The position numbers were made by a program, and so were the translations under genes. The notes under the pieces were generated by a model. That model was not told the DNA's origin. It made no database searches and saw nothing but the letters and a program-made list of their open reading frames with translations. Below, one piece after another: positions 10,132 through 20,900 of a DNA stretch of 41,388 bases. Each line of letters begins with the position of its first letter. The stretch's first letter is position 1. Origin of the DNA: Paratrimastix pyriformis (Eukaryota > Preaxostyla > Paratrimastigidae). The stretch is taken from NCBI GenBank assembly GCA_027972325.1, contig JAPMOS010000249.1, positions 1-41,388 on the forward strand, written 5' to 3'.

Positions 10132-11023
10132 TATATACTAACTATAGATAATAATTTTTCTTAAAATACCTTTACTGATTCAGTGATTATAATGAGTGCG
10201 CATTCTGATGAGATATTCCTCATTATATCATCAGTTGCTCATTGAATTATCATCTTAAAACACTCAGAGCTCAAATGATGAAACGCTGTTTTTTATCTCT
10301 TTGAAATAGAAGGTAAATCTGATTGATTTCTCTTTCAATTCATGTCAAAGCTGAGTACATTTTTGCTTTAAAGGGCTCGGTGCTGAAATCAAATTTCATA
10401 TTGTTTTATCATTTTGTCATACTTTTCCATTTTCTTAGAATCAATTATTTGAGCTGATTCAATCAAAAAGAATGCATCATTTACTTAAGATTGATGCATT
10501 ATTTAATGATCACTTTTGAAAAGCACTTTTGTCACAATTTTATTTTGAATGAAGAGATAAGCTGTTTCTGATTGAATTCTCTTTCGTTTGATGCTTAAGA
10601 TGATTGAATTGTTTGATTTGACAAAAATGGCAAAATAATTTCTGGGACAAAAAAATGGAAAAAAATTGAAAATGCATGGAGAATTCGCTTTTTGCCTCTA
10701 ATTTCGTTTGTAGCTCGAATGAATTGATGCTTAAATCATTCCAAGCTGATAAAAATAAAATGCTCGTTTTACTTAAAAAACATTGAGAAAAAAGATTTTG
10801 CTCTGAAGAAATCGATTTTTGCCTCAAATAACGTTTGTAGCTCGAGAAAATTAATGCTTAAATCATTCAAAGCTGATAAAATAAAATGCTCCTTTTCGAT
10901 AAAATATAATGAGAAAAAAAGATTTTGTTCTGAAGAAATCGATTTTTGCCTCAAATAACAACGCAAGCGTGAAAAATTGTGTGTGAAAATCGATTGTCTC
11001 AGAACTCTCCTTTTATAACTACT
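10132..11023 (-). repeat. Polinton copy A right terminal inverted repeat (~892 bp)
   Basis: Read on the minus strand from 11023 inwards, the sequence starts AGTAGTTATAAAAGGAG and follows the starts of copies B (34915) and C (39408) down to the shared TAGTATATA at the inner edge. Within it, units of about 126 bp beginning TTATTTGAGGCAAAAAT are repeated about 2.3 times. The block nearest the inner edge (about 10150-10240) differs clearly from B and C, while the rest matches closely. A TATAAAAGG box lies 6 bp from the tip, reading inwards. Confidence 0.9.
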
Positions 11024-11665
11024 TCTGAGTTCACAGAGGTGGGTGCCATCATCGAACCTGCATTCTGCTTTAGAGGCCGTGTTCAGGTCAGCAGCTCTCA
11101 ACCCGAGGGCTTCACCCAACAAAACCACTTTTCCCAGTAGGTCGCGATGATCAAGTGACCCATTCTCGCCGAGGCCCTCCAGATGCCTCCAAAGGACATC
11201 GATCTCGAAGGTCCCTTTCTTCTCTCGCGCCGGTTTTGCCTTCTCCATGCCTGTGAGAACGGCCCGGACGGTGGCTGAGGAGCCTGGGTCCGGTCTGCCA
11301 TGCATAAGAAAGAATCTGGTGATGGCTGATCGTTTCTTCATAGCCGTGCTTGGTGCCCAACCTTTGGACTTTCCCCACTCTGCCAAAAAGTTGGCCAGAT
11401 CAGTGGGCGAGGCCTGTAAACAGTCCGCCTCGGACTTGCCCAGGAATTCGGCGAACTGAGACACCGCCGTCTGATAGCCCTTGCGCGTCTTGGGCTCCAG
11501 CGACCGCGCAATGAGGTCTTGTGCGGCTTCGTTCAGTCCTGCCACTGCGACAGCAGGCTCAGGTCGAGCCGGGGAAGCCTCTCCCCACCGCTGTCTCGCC
11601 GCTGCTACCATCGCGAGCTCCCCGCTCACGTGTAAGACCCGGGACTGCCAGTGCGGTGGACCCAC
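11024..11665 (-). pseudogene. tyrosine recombinase of DIRS element, interrupted by Polinton
   Basis: The part seen has a SAM-like core-binding domain (SLEPKTRKGYQTAVSQF, then a helical run to TAMKKRSAITRFFLMHG) followed by the first part of the catalytic domain with ALGLRAADL. In this family that region holds the first catalytic Arg. Such recombinases insert circular DNA intermediates without target duplication. The gene ends at the Polinton tip at 11024, so the rest is not in this stretch. It follows the reverse transcriptase gene on the same strand, as in other DIRS elements. Confidence 0.75.
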
Positions 11666-11791
11666 CGGTGTCAGATTCCTGGTCCGTCCCGGAAGAAAGA
11701 GGGATGGGCTCCTCGGGAGTGCCAGCGGGGCTGATCTGCATGGACTGAGCCATCGGCCACCATGGGGCCGTCTCCCACTCCGGCACCACCA

Positions 11792-13198
11792 CTAACGCCT
11801 CTGCCTTCTGCTCCCGCAGGCGAGTACTCTCCCGATCATGGAGAACGGCGGGTTCAACCACAAGGTGATCCCCCGAAGGAACTGGTGGAAGAAGTCCACC
11901 GCGGCGCAGCCGGGTTCCATGACCCATGACCACCAGACGGGCAGGAGGTGGTTTCGTGCCGAGGCGAACCCGTCCACCATGGGACGGAACCGCAGCCGAG
12001 TCACCAGGCCGAAGAGCCTGGGGTTCAACATCCAGTCTTCCTTCTCCGCCACGCGGGACAACTGGTCTGCTGTCGTGTTCTCCTCCCCGGGGAGGTACTC
12101 CGGTGCCAGCGTGATGTGCCACCGCTGACACAACAGCATGAGCTTGAGGACGCCCTCGTGCATGTCGGGGCTCTTCCCCTTCCACTTCTCCGCTGGGATG
12201 CGTACCGTCTGGTCGCTCGAGTCCAGCACGAACCCCAAGAAGGTCTGCTGCTGCTTTGGGACTGGGTCCGACTTCTCCCAATTGATCGTTAGCCCCAGGC
12301 GGTGCAGGAAGAACATCGAGGCCACGATGTCCCGTCTCAGCGTGTGCGGGTCCGCCGCGAGGAATAACAGGTCGTCCAGGTAGAAGACTACCTGGACGCC
12401 CCGGGCACGCATGACCCGGACTGCCTGTTTGACAATCTTTGTGAATGAGCGCGGCGAGACCGACAGGCCGAAGGGCATCGCCGCCCACTCCAGCTGCTCC
12501 CCCTCCCACTCGAACCCCAGGTACGGGATGAAGCGGGGGGCTACCGCGACATGGAGGTAGGCGTTCGACAAGTCCACCTTCGCAAACCAGGTCCCCCTCG
12601 GCGCAAGGGGGAAGACCGTGGTAAGGTTCTCCATTTTGAAGTGCTGTGTGACTATCCTCTTGTTGAGTGCACTGAGATCGATCACACATCTCCATTTGTC
12701 TGAGTGTGGTTTTGGGACCCCGAATATCGGTGACACCCACCACCTCGACCCGGTACCAGACGTTTGGATGGCCCTCAGCTCTCTGTACTGTTCTAAGACT
12801 TCCGAGACTTTTTGGACTTCCAGATTTTTGGAGCATAGTGTCTCGGCCCTCTGAGCACTGTGCGCTTCCCGTAGAAACTGTGCTATAAGAGGGGCTCGGT
12901 TTGGAAGGATTTTCTGTGGTGTTTCCTGCGGCGCTCCTTGCGCCATTTCCACCTGACTCTTCCGGGAGTGCCTGTTTGGGATCCTCACTGCGCTCATCGG
13001 CGCCTGATCGGCGACCCAATGCCAGGACAGGCCGCCCGCAATCCATTCCCTGACCTCCTCCGGGAGGTCCAGTGAGAGCCACAAGGCTCTGTGCGGGTCC
13101 CTGTTGATCCTGCCGGCCAGTGGTCCGATCAATGGAGCCCTCCTCTGGAATTCGGTTTGCAGTCTTTTCACCGACCAATTCCTGACTTCCCCCAGCAA
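11792..13198 (-). pseudogene. reverse transcriptase region of DIRS element
   Basis: The reverse transcriptase core is clear: WVSPIFGVPK, KWRCVIDLSALNK, FAKVDLSNAYLHV, EWAAMPFGLSVSPRSF, the catalytic box VVFYLDDLLFLA and QTFLGFVLDS. Further on come HITLAPEYLPGEENTTADQLSR, from the end of the RNase H region, and MVDGFASARNHLLPVWWSW with a PPFSMI motif, matching the region between RNase H and recombinase in DIRS elements. The sequence looks like a DIRS/Ngaro/PAT type and not a Gypsy type. It is a fossil with more than one break. It overlaps the 3' part of the gag frame at its start. Confidence 0.82.
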
Positions 13199-14610
13199 GA
13201 AAAAATTCGAGGTTGTGAACGTCAGGGTTCATTTCCGGTTCCTGGCTCGGTGCTGATGCCCGCGGGCTGGAATGCAATGAAATCACGGCCGAAGGCCGAG
13301 CCCTCTTTCTCGGCTCTGGGTCTTCCATGAGGTTGTGCTTATGGGCGACACTCTTGCCCGGTTCCAGGTCTGACTGACCTTTGCCCACGTTGCATTCACT
13401 CAATTCCATGGACTGGTCCCCATAGGACTCTGTCTCAACCCTTTTTGCCATCGCTGGAGGGTCAGCGGTGATTATGGAGTGTCTTCCAATGACCGACTCG
13501 TCTGTTTGAACTTTTTCATCCCCATGAGATTCAATGAATTCACGGTCGTGGACTCCACAGGGCACTGCCTCCACTGTTGGGGGGCCCATCGGGACTAGCG
13601 GGATGCCCAAGCTCCCTGACACTTTCAACCGGTCTGTTTGAACTTTTTCACCACGATCATCACGTGATGCCGGTCTCTTGGCAAACCTCTGTGCCAGCAT
13701 ACCCGCCAACCGGCCATGCCCGCTGGACGGGAGTGGGTGGGAGGACAGACCCCGGATCTCCGAAGGACCGAAGAGGTCCTCAGACTCCATCTTGGGAAGC
13801 GCGGCACTTCCCGGGTCCGCCTCGCCCTCGTCGGCGTCTTCCTCACCACCACCACCTGCAGCGGCTGCGGCCGACGAAGTCGAGAGCGGCTTGGCCAGCA
13901 GCTCCCGTCGGGACGCCGACCCTTGGCGTAGCGCGTGCGCCAGCAGCTGCGCGGCGTCGAGATGAGGCTCGAGGGAGGCCCGCCGCAGGTCAGAGAGCTG
14001 CTCGATGATCAGGTTGAGGCCCAGTTGCGTGGCCTTCAACGACGCCCGCCAGCTGGCGTTTCAACAACTCCTCCGCCTCGGTGGCCCCGAAGGTGCCCAC
14101 AAAGCCGTAGCCAAGGGCCCGCGCGGTCAGCTGGGCGGTGTCGAGGATCGAGACGAGCTTGGAGTCCGCAGACAGCAGGTCCGTGGGGTCACCACCCCGG
14201 CGCAGCGTGTTCTTGGGGGGTGGGGCCAGGATCTTGGGCTTGCCCGTGACACGGAGGGGAGGGAACTTCTTCAAGAGGGACTTCACATAATTCCTTTCTT
14301 TCTCTTCCACCGCGTGGTGCTGCAGGGCCACAAATGACAGGGGCACGAGATCGCGCAACAGAGCGCGAGCTTGGTCGGCTTGGTCACCTTCACCCAGCAC
14401 TGCCAACGGGTCCGCATCTCTGCGGGACGCCTCAGCGAATGAGAGGACCTCAGGGTTGGTCACATCAACGATTGGATCCGAGTCCTCCGAGGTCCAGAAG
14501 GCTGCAGGAAGAGTTGGCGTCGGCAAGAATTCTGGTCTGTCCGCCTTCGCAGGGACTGGGGGGTCAGGCCCAGGTGCTGCTGGTGCTGCTGCTGCTGCTG
14601 CTTCTGCCAT
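13190..14610 (-). pseudogene. gag-like ORF1 of DIRS element
   Basis: It begins at an ATG at 14610 in good context after an AT-rich leader, with MAEAAAAAAPAAPG encoded by a CAG/CTG microsatellite at about 14577-14606. The N-terminal half is Pro/Ala/Asp-rich and includes helical blocks (ARALLRDLVPLSFVALQHH, NYVKSLLKKFPPLRV). The rest is a low-complexity Glu/Asp/Ser/Pro region with two KVQTD repeats, running to the reverse transcriptase gene. DIRS gag proteins are poorly conserved, so the call rests on position in front of the reverse transcriptase. About one break is present. Confidence 0.6.
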
Positions 14611-14928
14611 TGTAAAGACGTAACAGTAAAGATGAAATTCAAATAGATGCTTGTTGATTTTTGCGTTCGCTTTCGGGGGTGCGACGAAAAACCGGGGTGT
14701 GTATGGCGGAATTGAATGGGCGACCAAGAAATTTTGACAAGAAGGGGGTCTAGCCGCACGGGGGAACATCCGACAGTGGCGGAAACTGGATCGTTTGGAT
14801 CAGGGCACCATACCGGTCAACTCCGGTCGAAAATGTTGACGTCGAGTTTTCGAAAATTTGTAACGAGCTAGTTTGGACCAAATTCGGGGTAAATCGGGGT
14901 AGTTTGGGCTAAGTTGGGGTACAACGTG
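14611..14928 (-). other. leader / 5' terminal region of DIRS element and junction with satellite
   Basis: No gene is visible. On the plus strand the part next to the satellite has degenerate CGGGGTA-type repeats (TTCGGGGTAAATCGGGGTAG and then TTGGGGTAC). It is the expected place for the left terminal repeat of the DIRS element, but its partner would lie outside this stretch. Satellite similarity begins at 14929. Confidence 0.4.
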
Positions 14929-17900
14929 TCGTCGGTCGACCATCACCCAACCGGGCTTGATCCGATCGGCAAACCGCGTGATTTCCAGTTGGCCCACACC
15001 CGGGGCAACCTCAAACCAACGCGCAATCGGGTCCCCGAGTGAGTGGTGCATGGGTGGGGTCAGTCGCCAGGGTACCCTTCCCTATAGGGATGGGGTCGTT
15101 CGTCGGTCGACCATCACCCAACCGGGCTTGATCCGATCGGCAAACCGCGTGATTTCCAGTTGGCCCACACCTGGGGCAACCTCAAACCAACGCGCAATCG
15201 GGTCCCCGAGTGAGTGGTGCATGGGTGGGGTCAGTCGGCAGGGTACCCTTCCCTATAGGGATGGGGTCGTTCGTCGGTCGACCATCACCCAACCGGGCTT
15301 GATCCGATCGGCAAACCGCGTGATTTCCAGTTGGCCCACACCCGGGGCAACCTCAAACCAACGCGCAATCGGGTCCCCGAGTGAGTGGTGCATGGGTGGG
15401 GTCAGTCGGCAGGGTGCCCTTCCCTATAGGGATGGGGTCGTTCGTCGGTCGACCATCACCCAACCGGGCTTGATCCGATCGGCAAACCGCGTGATTTCCA
15501 GTTGGCCCACACCCGGGGCAACCTCAAACCAACGCGCAATCGGGTCCCCGAGTGAGTGGTGCATGGGTGGGGTCAGTCGGCAGGGTACCCTTCCCTATAG
15601 GGATGGGGTCGTTCGTCGGTCGACCATCACCCAACCGGGCTTGATCCGATCGGCAAACCGCGTGATTTCCAGTTGGCCCACACCCGGGGCAACCTCAAAC
15701 CAACGCGCAATCGGGTCCCCGAGTGAGTGGTGCATGGGTGGGGTCAGTCGGCAGGGTACCCTTCCCTATAGGGATGGGGTCGTTCGTCGGTCGACCATCA
15801 CCCAACCGGGCTTGATCCGATCGGCAAACCGCGTGATTTCCAGTTGGCCCACACCCGGGGCAACCTCAAACCAACGCGCAATCGGGTCCCCGAGTGAGTG
15901 GTGCATGGGTGGGGTCAGTCGGCAGGGTACCCTTCCCTATAGGGATGGGGTCGTTCGTCGGTCGACCATCACCCAACCGGGCTTGATCCGATCGGCAAAC
16001 CGCGTGATTTCCAGTTGGCCCACACCCGGGGCAACCTCAAACCAACGCGCAATCGGGTCCCCGAGTGAGTGGTGCATGGGTGGGGTCAGTCGGCAGGGTA
16101 CCCTTCCCTATAGGGATGGGGTCGTTCGTCGGTCGACCATCACCCAACCGGGCTTGATCCGATCGGCAAACCGCGTGATTTCCAGTTGGCCCACACCCGG
16201 GGCAACCTCAAACCAACGCGCAATCGGGTCCCCGAGTGAGTGGTGCATGGGTGGGGTCAGTCGGCAGGGTACCCTTCCCTATAGGGATGGGGTCGTTCGT
16301 CGGTCGACCATCACCCAACCGGGCTTGATCCGATCGGCAAACCGCGTGATTTCCAGTTGGCCCACACCCGGGGCAACCTCAAACCAACGCGCAATCGGGT
16401 CCCCGAGTGAGTGGTGCATGGGTGGGGTCAGTCGGCAGGGTACCCTTCCCTATAGGGATGGGGTCGTTCGTCGGTCGACCATCACCCAACCGGGCTTGAT
16501 CCGATCGGCAAACCGCGTGATTTCCAGTTGGCCCACACCCGGGGCAACCTCAAACCAACGCGCAATCGGGTCCCCGAGTGAGTGGTGCATGGGTGGGGTC
16601 AGTCGGCAGGGTACCCTTCCCTATAGGGATGGGGTCGTTCGTCGGTCGACCATCACCCAACCGGGCTTGATCCGATCGGCAAACCGCGTGATTTCCAGTT
16701 GGCCCACACCCGGGGCAACCTCAAACCAACGCGCAATCGGGTCCCCGAGTGAGTGGTGCATGGGTGGGGTCAGTCGGCAGGGTACCCTTCCCTATAGGGA
16801 TGGGGTCGTTCGTCGGTCGACCATCACCCAACCGGGCTTGATCCGATCGGCAAACCGCGTGATTTCCAGTTGGCCCACACCCGGGGCAACCTCAAACCAA
16901 CGCGCAATCGGGTCCCCGAGTGAGTGGTGCATGGGTGGGGTCAGTCGGCAGGGTACCCTTCCCTATAGGGATGGGGTCGTTCGTCGGTCGACCATCACCC
17001 AACCGGGCTTGATCCGATCGGCAAACCGCGTGATTTCCAGTTGGCCCACACCCGGGGCAACCTCAAACCAACGCGCAATCGGGTCCCCGAGTGAGTGGTG
17101 CATGGGTGGGGTCAGTCGGCAGGGTACCCTTCCCTATAGGGATGGGGTCGTTCGTCGGTCGACCATCACCCAACCGGGCTTGATCCGATCGGCAAACCGC
17201 GTGATTTCCAGTTGGCCCACACCCGGGGCAACCTCAAACCAACGCGCAATCGGGTCCCCGAGTGAGTGGTGCATGGGTGGGGTCAGTCGGCAGGGTACCC
17301 TTCCCTATAGGGATGGGGTCGTTCGTCGGTCGACCATCACCCAACCGGGCTTGATCCGATCGGCAAACCGCGTGATTTCCAGTTGGCCCACACCCGGGGC
17401 AACCTCAAACCAACGCGCAATCGGGTCCCCGAGTGAGTGGTGCATGGGTGGGGTCAGTCGGCAGGGTACCCTTCCCTATAGGGATGGGGTCGTTCGTCGG
17501 TCGACCATCACCCAACCGGGCTTGATCCGATCGGCAAACCGCGTGATTTCCAGTTGGCCCACACCCGGGGCAACCTCAAACCAACGCGCAATCGGGTCCC
17601 CGAGTGAGTGGTGCATGGGTGGGGTCAGTCGGCAGGGTACCCTTCCCTATAGGGATGGGGTCGTTCGTCGGTCGACCATCACCCAACCGGGCTTGATCCG
17701 ATCGGCAAACCGCGTGATTTCCAGTTGGCCCACACCCGGGGCAACCTCAAACCAACGCGCAATCGGGTCCCCGAGTGAGTGGTGCATGGGTGGGGTCAGT
17801 CGGCAGGGTACCCTTCCCTATAGGGATGGGGTCGTTCGTCGGTCGACCATCACCCAACCGGGCTTGATCCGATCGGCAAACCGCGTGATTTCCAGTTGGC

Positions 17901-20900
17901 CCACACCCGGGGCAACCTCAAACCAACGCGCAATCGGGTCCCCGAGTGAGTGGTGCATGGGTGGGGTCAGTCGGCAGGGTACCCTTCCCTATAGGGATGG
18001 GGTCGTTCGTCGGTCGACCATCACCCAACCGGGCTTGATCCGATCGGCAAACCGCGTGATTTCCAGTTGGCCCACACCCGGGGCAACCTCAAACCAACGC
18101 GCAATCGGGTCCCCGAGTGAGTGGTGCATGGGTGGGGTCAGTCGGCAGGGTACCCTTCCCTATAGGGATGGGGTCGTTCGTCGGTCGACCATCACCCAAC
18201 CGGGCTTGATCCGATCGGCAAACCGCGTGATTTCCAGTTGGCCCACACCCGGGGCAACCTCAAACCAACGCGCAATCGGGTCCCCGAGTGAGTGGTGCAT
18301 GGGTGGGGTCAGTCGGCAGGGTACCCTTCCCTATAGGGATGGGGTCGTTCGTCGGTCGACCATCACCCAACCGGGCTTGATCCGATCGGCAAACCGCGTG
18401 ATTTCCAGTTGGCCCACACCCGGGGCAACCTCAAACCAACGCGCAATCGGGTCCCCGAGTGAGTGGTGCATGGGTGGGGTCAGTCGGCAGGGTACCCTTC
18501 CCTATAGGGATGGGGTCGTTCGTCGGTCGACCATCACCCAACCGGGCTTGATCCGATCGGCAAACCGCGTGATTTCCAGTTGGCCCACACCCGGGGCAAC
18601 CTCAAACCAACGCGCAATCGGGTCCCCGAGTGAGTGGTGCATGGGTGGGGTCAGTCGGCAGGGTACCCTTCCCTATAGGGATGGGGTCGTTCGTCGGTCG
18701 ACCATCACCCAACCGGGCTTGATCCGATCGGCAAACCGCGTGATTTCCAGTTGGCCCACACCCGGGGCAACCTCAAACCAACGCGCAATCGGGTCCCCGA
18801 GTGAGTGGTGCATGGGTGGGGTCAGTCGGCAGGGTACCCTTCCCTATAGGGATGGGGTCGTTCGTCGGTCGACCATCACCCAACCGGGCTTGATCCGATC
18901 GGCAAACCGCGTGATTTCCAGTTGGCCCACACCCGGGGCAACCTCAAACCAACGCGCAATCGGGTCCCCGAGTGAGTGGTGCATGGGTGGGGTCAGTCGG
19001 CAGGGTACCCTTCCCTATAGGGATGGGGTCGTTCGTCGGTCGACCATCACCCAACCGGGCTTGATCCGATCGGCAAACCGCGTGATTTCCAGTTGGCCCA
19101 CACCCGGGGCAACCTCAAACCAACGCGCAATCGGGTCCCCGAGTGAGTGGTGCATGGGTGGGGTCAGTCGGCAGGGTACCCTTCCCTATAGGGATGGGGT
19201 CGTTCGTCGGTCGACCATCACCCAACCGGGCTTGATCCGATCGGCAAACCGCGTGATTTCCAGTTGGCCCACACCCGGGGCAACCTCAAACCAACGCGCA
19301 ATCGGGTCCCCGAGTGAGTGGTGCATGGGTGGGGTCAGTCGGCAGGGTACCCTTCCCTATAGGGATGGGGTCGTTCGTCGGTCGACCATCACCCAACCGG
19401 GCTTGATCCGATCGGCAAACCGCGTGATTTCCAGTTGGCCCACGAACCTCAAACCAACGCGCAATCGGGTCCCCGAGTGAGTGGTGCATGGGTGGGGTCA
19501 GTCGGCAGGGTACCCTTCCCTATAGGGATGGGGTCGTTCGTCGGTCGACCATCACCCAACCGGGCTTGATCCGATCGGCAAACCGCGTGATTTCCAGTTG
19601 GCCCACACCCGGGGCAACCTCAAACCAACGCGCAATCGGGTCCCCGAGTGAGTGGTGCATGGGTGGGGTCAGTCGGCAGGGTACCCTTCCCTATAGGGAT
19701 GGGGTCGTTCGTCGGTCGACCATCACCCAACCGGGCTTGATCCGATCGGCAAACCGCGTGATTTCCAGTTGGCCCACACCCGGGGCAACCTCAAACCAAC
19801 GCGCAATCGGGTCCCCGAGTGAGTGGTGCATGGGTGGGGTCAGTCGGCAGGGTACCCTTCCCTATAGGGATGGGGTCGTTCGTCGGTCGACCATCACCCA
19901 ACCGGGCTTGATCCGATCGGCAAACCGCGTGATTTCCAGTTGGCCCACACCCGGGGCAACCTCAAACCAACGCGCAATCGGGTCCCCGAGTGAGTGGTGC
20001 ATGGGTGGGGTCAGTCGGCAGGGTACCCTTCCCTATAGGGATGGGGTCGTTCGTCGGTCGACCATCACCCAACCGGGCTTGATCCGATCGGCAAACCGCG
20101 TGATTTCCAGTTGGCCCACACCCGGGGCAACCTCAAACCAACGCGCAATCGGGTCCCCGAGTGAGTGGTGCATGGGTGGGGTCAGTCGGCAGGGTACCCT
20201 TCCCTATAGGGATGGGGTCGTTCGTCGGTCGACCATCACCCAACCGGGCTTGATCCGATCGGCAAACCGCGTGATTTCCAGTTGGCCCACACCCGGGGCA
20301 ACCTCAAACCAACGCGCAATCGGGTCCCCGAGTGAGTGGTGCATGGGTGGGGTCAGTCGGCAGGGTACCCTTCCCTATAGGGATGGGGTCGTTCGTCGGT
20401 CGACCATCACCCAACCGGGCTTGATCCGATCGGCAAACCGCGTGATTTCCAGTTGGCCCACACCCGGGGCAACCTCAAACCAACGCGCAATCGGGTCCCC
20501 GAGTGAGTGGTGCATGGGTGGGGTCAGTCGGCAGGGTACCCTTCCCTATAGGGATGGGGTCGTTCGTCGGTCGACCATCACCCAACCGGGCTTGATCCGA
20601 TCGGCAAACCGCGTGATTTCCAGTTGGCCCACACCCGGGGCAACCTCAAACCAACGCGCAATCGGGTCCCCGAGTGAGTGGTGCATGGGTGGGGTCAGTC
20701 GGCAGGGTACCCTTCCCTATAGGGATGGGGTCGTTCGTCGGTCGACCATCACCCAACCGGGCTTGATCCGATCGGCAAACCGCGTGATTTCCAGTTGGCC
20801 CACACCCGGGGCAACCTCAAACCAACGCGCAATCGGGTCCCCGAGTGAGTGGTGCATGGGTGGGGTCAGTCGGCAGGGTACCCTTCCCTATAGGGATGGG

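Larger units (their letters stand above)
1..11023. mobile_element. Polinton/Maverick copy A, right part (fossil)
   Basis: The right end is the terminal inverted repeat that finishes ...ACTACT at 11023, the mirror of the AGTAGT starts of copies B and C. Polintons are known for AG...CT-type ends and 6-bp target duplications. Inside are a major capsid-like gene, a packaging ATPase, a fibre-like gene and other viral-type genes, all AT-rich. The left end, and presumably the integrase and polymerase, lie outside the window. Several genes look whole (capsid, ATPase, acidic protein, membrane protein), while others are broken, with roughly half a dozen breaks in all, so this is a fossil copy of moderate to recent age. 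It interrupts the recombinase gene of a DIRS element at 11024. The base just outside starts TCTGAG, the expected target duplication if the far side matches. Confidence 0.88.
11024..14928 (-). mobile_element. DIRS-type tyrosine-recombinase retrotransposon, fossil
   Basis: On the minus strand the order is gag-like protein, reverse transcriptase, then a tyrosine recombinase, the gene order of DIRS elements rather than of Gypsy, Copia or LINE elements. The element is GC-rich, unlike the Polinton that cuts it at 11024. It is broken, with several breaks and only part of the usual coding content. Its 3' end is missing here and may lie beyond the left end of Polinton copy A. Its 5' end abuts the satellite array near 14928. 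No terminal repeat pair can be confirmed inside the window because one end is absent. Confidence 0.8.

Noticed and set aside
1-11023. Integrated bacteriophage, because of the tail-fibre gene
   Set aside because: TIR, capsid type, A32-like ATPase and the match to copies with integrase and protein-primed polymerase identify a Polinton.
11559-13190. Downstream half of an 826-residue minus-strand frame in the DIRS element as a separate protein
   Set aside because: Over this stretch another frame shows clear reverse transcriptase motifs, so most of this frame is a shadow.
15251-15265. T7-like promoter core CTATAGGG in each satellite unit
   Set aside because: Only the last eight bases of the T7 promoter match; the upstream recognition half is absent. 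The string is explained by the CCCTATAGGG palindrome.
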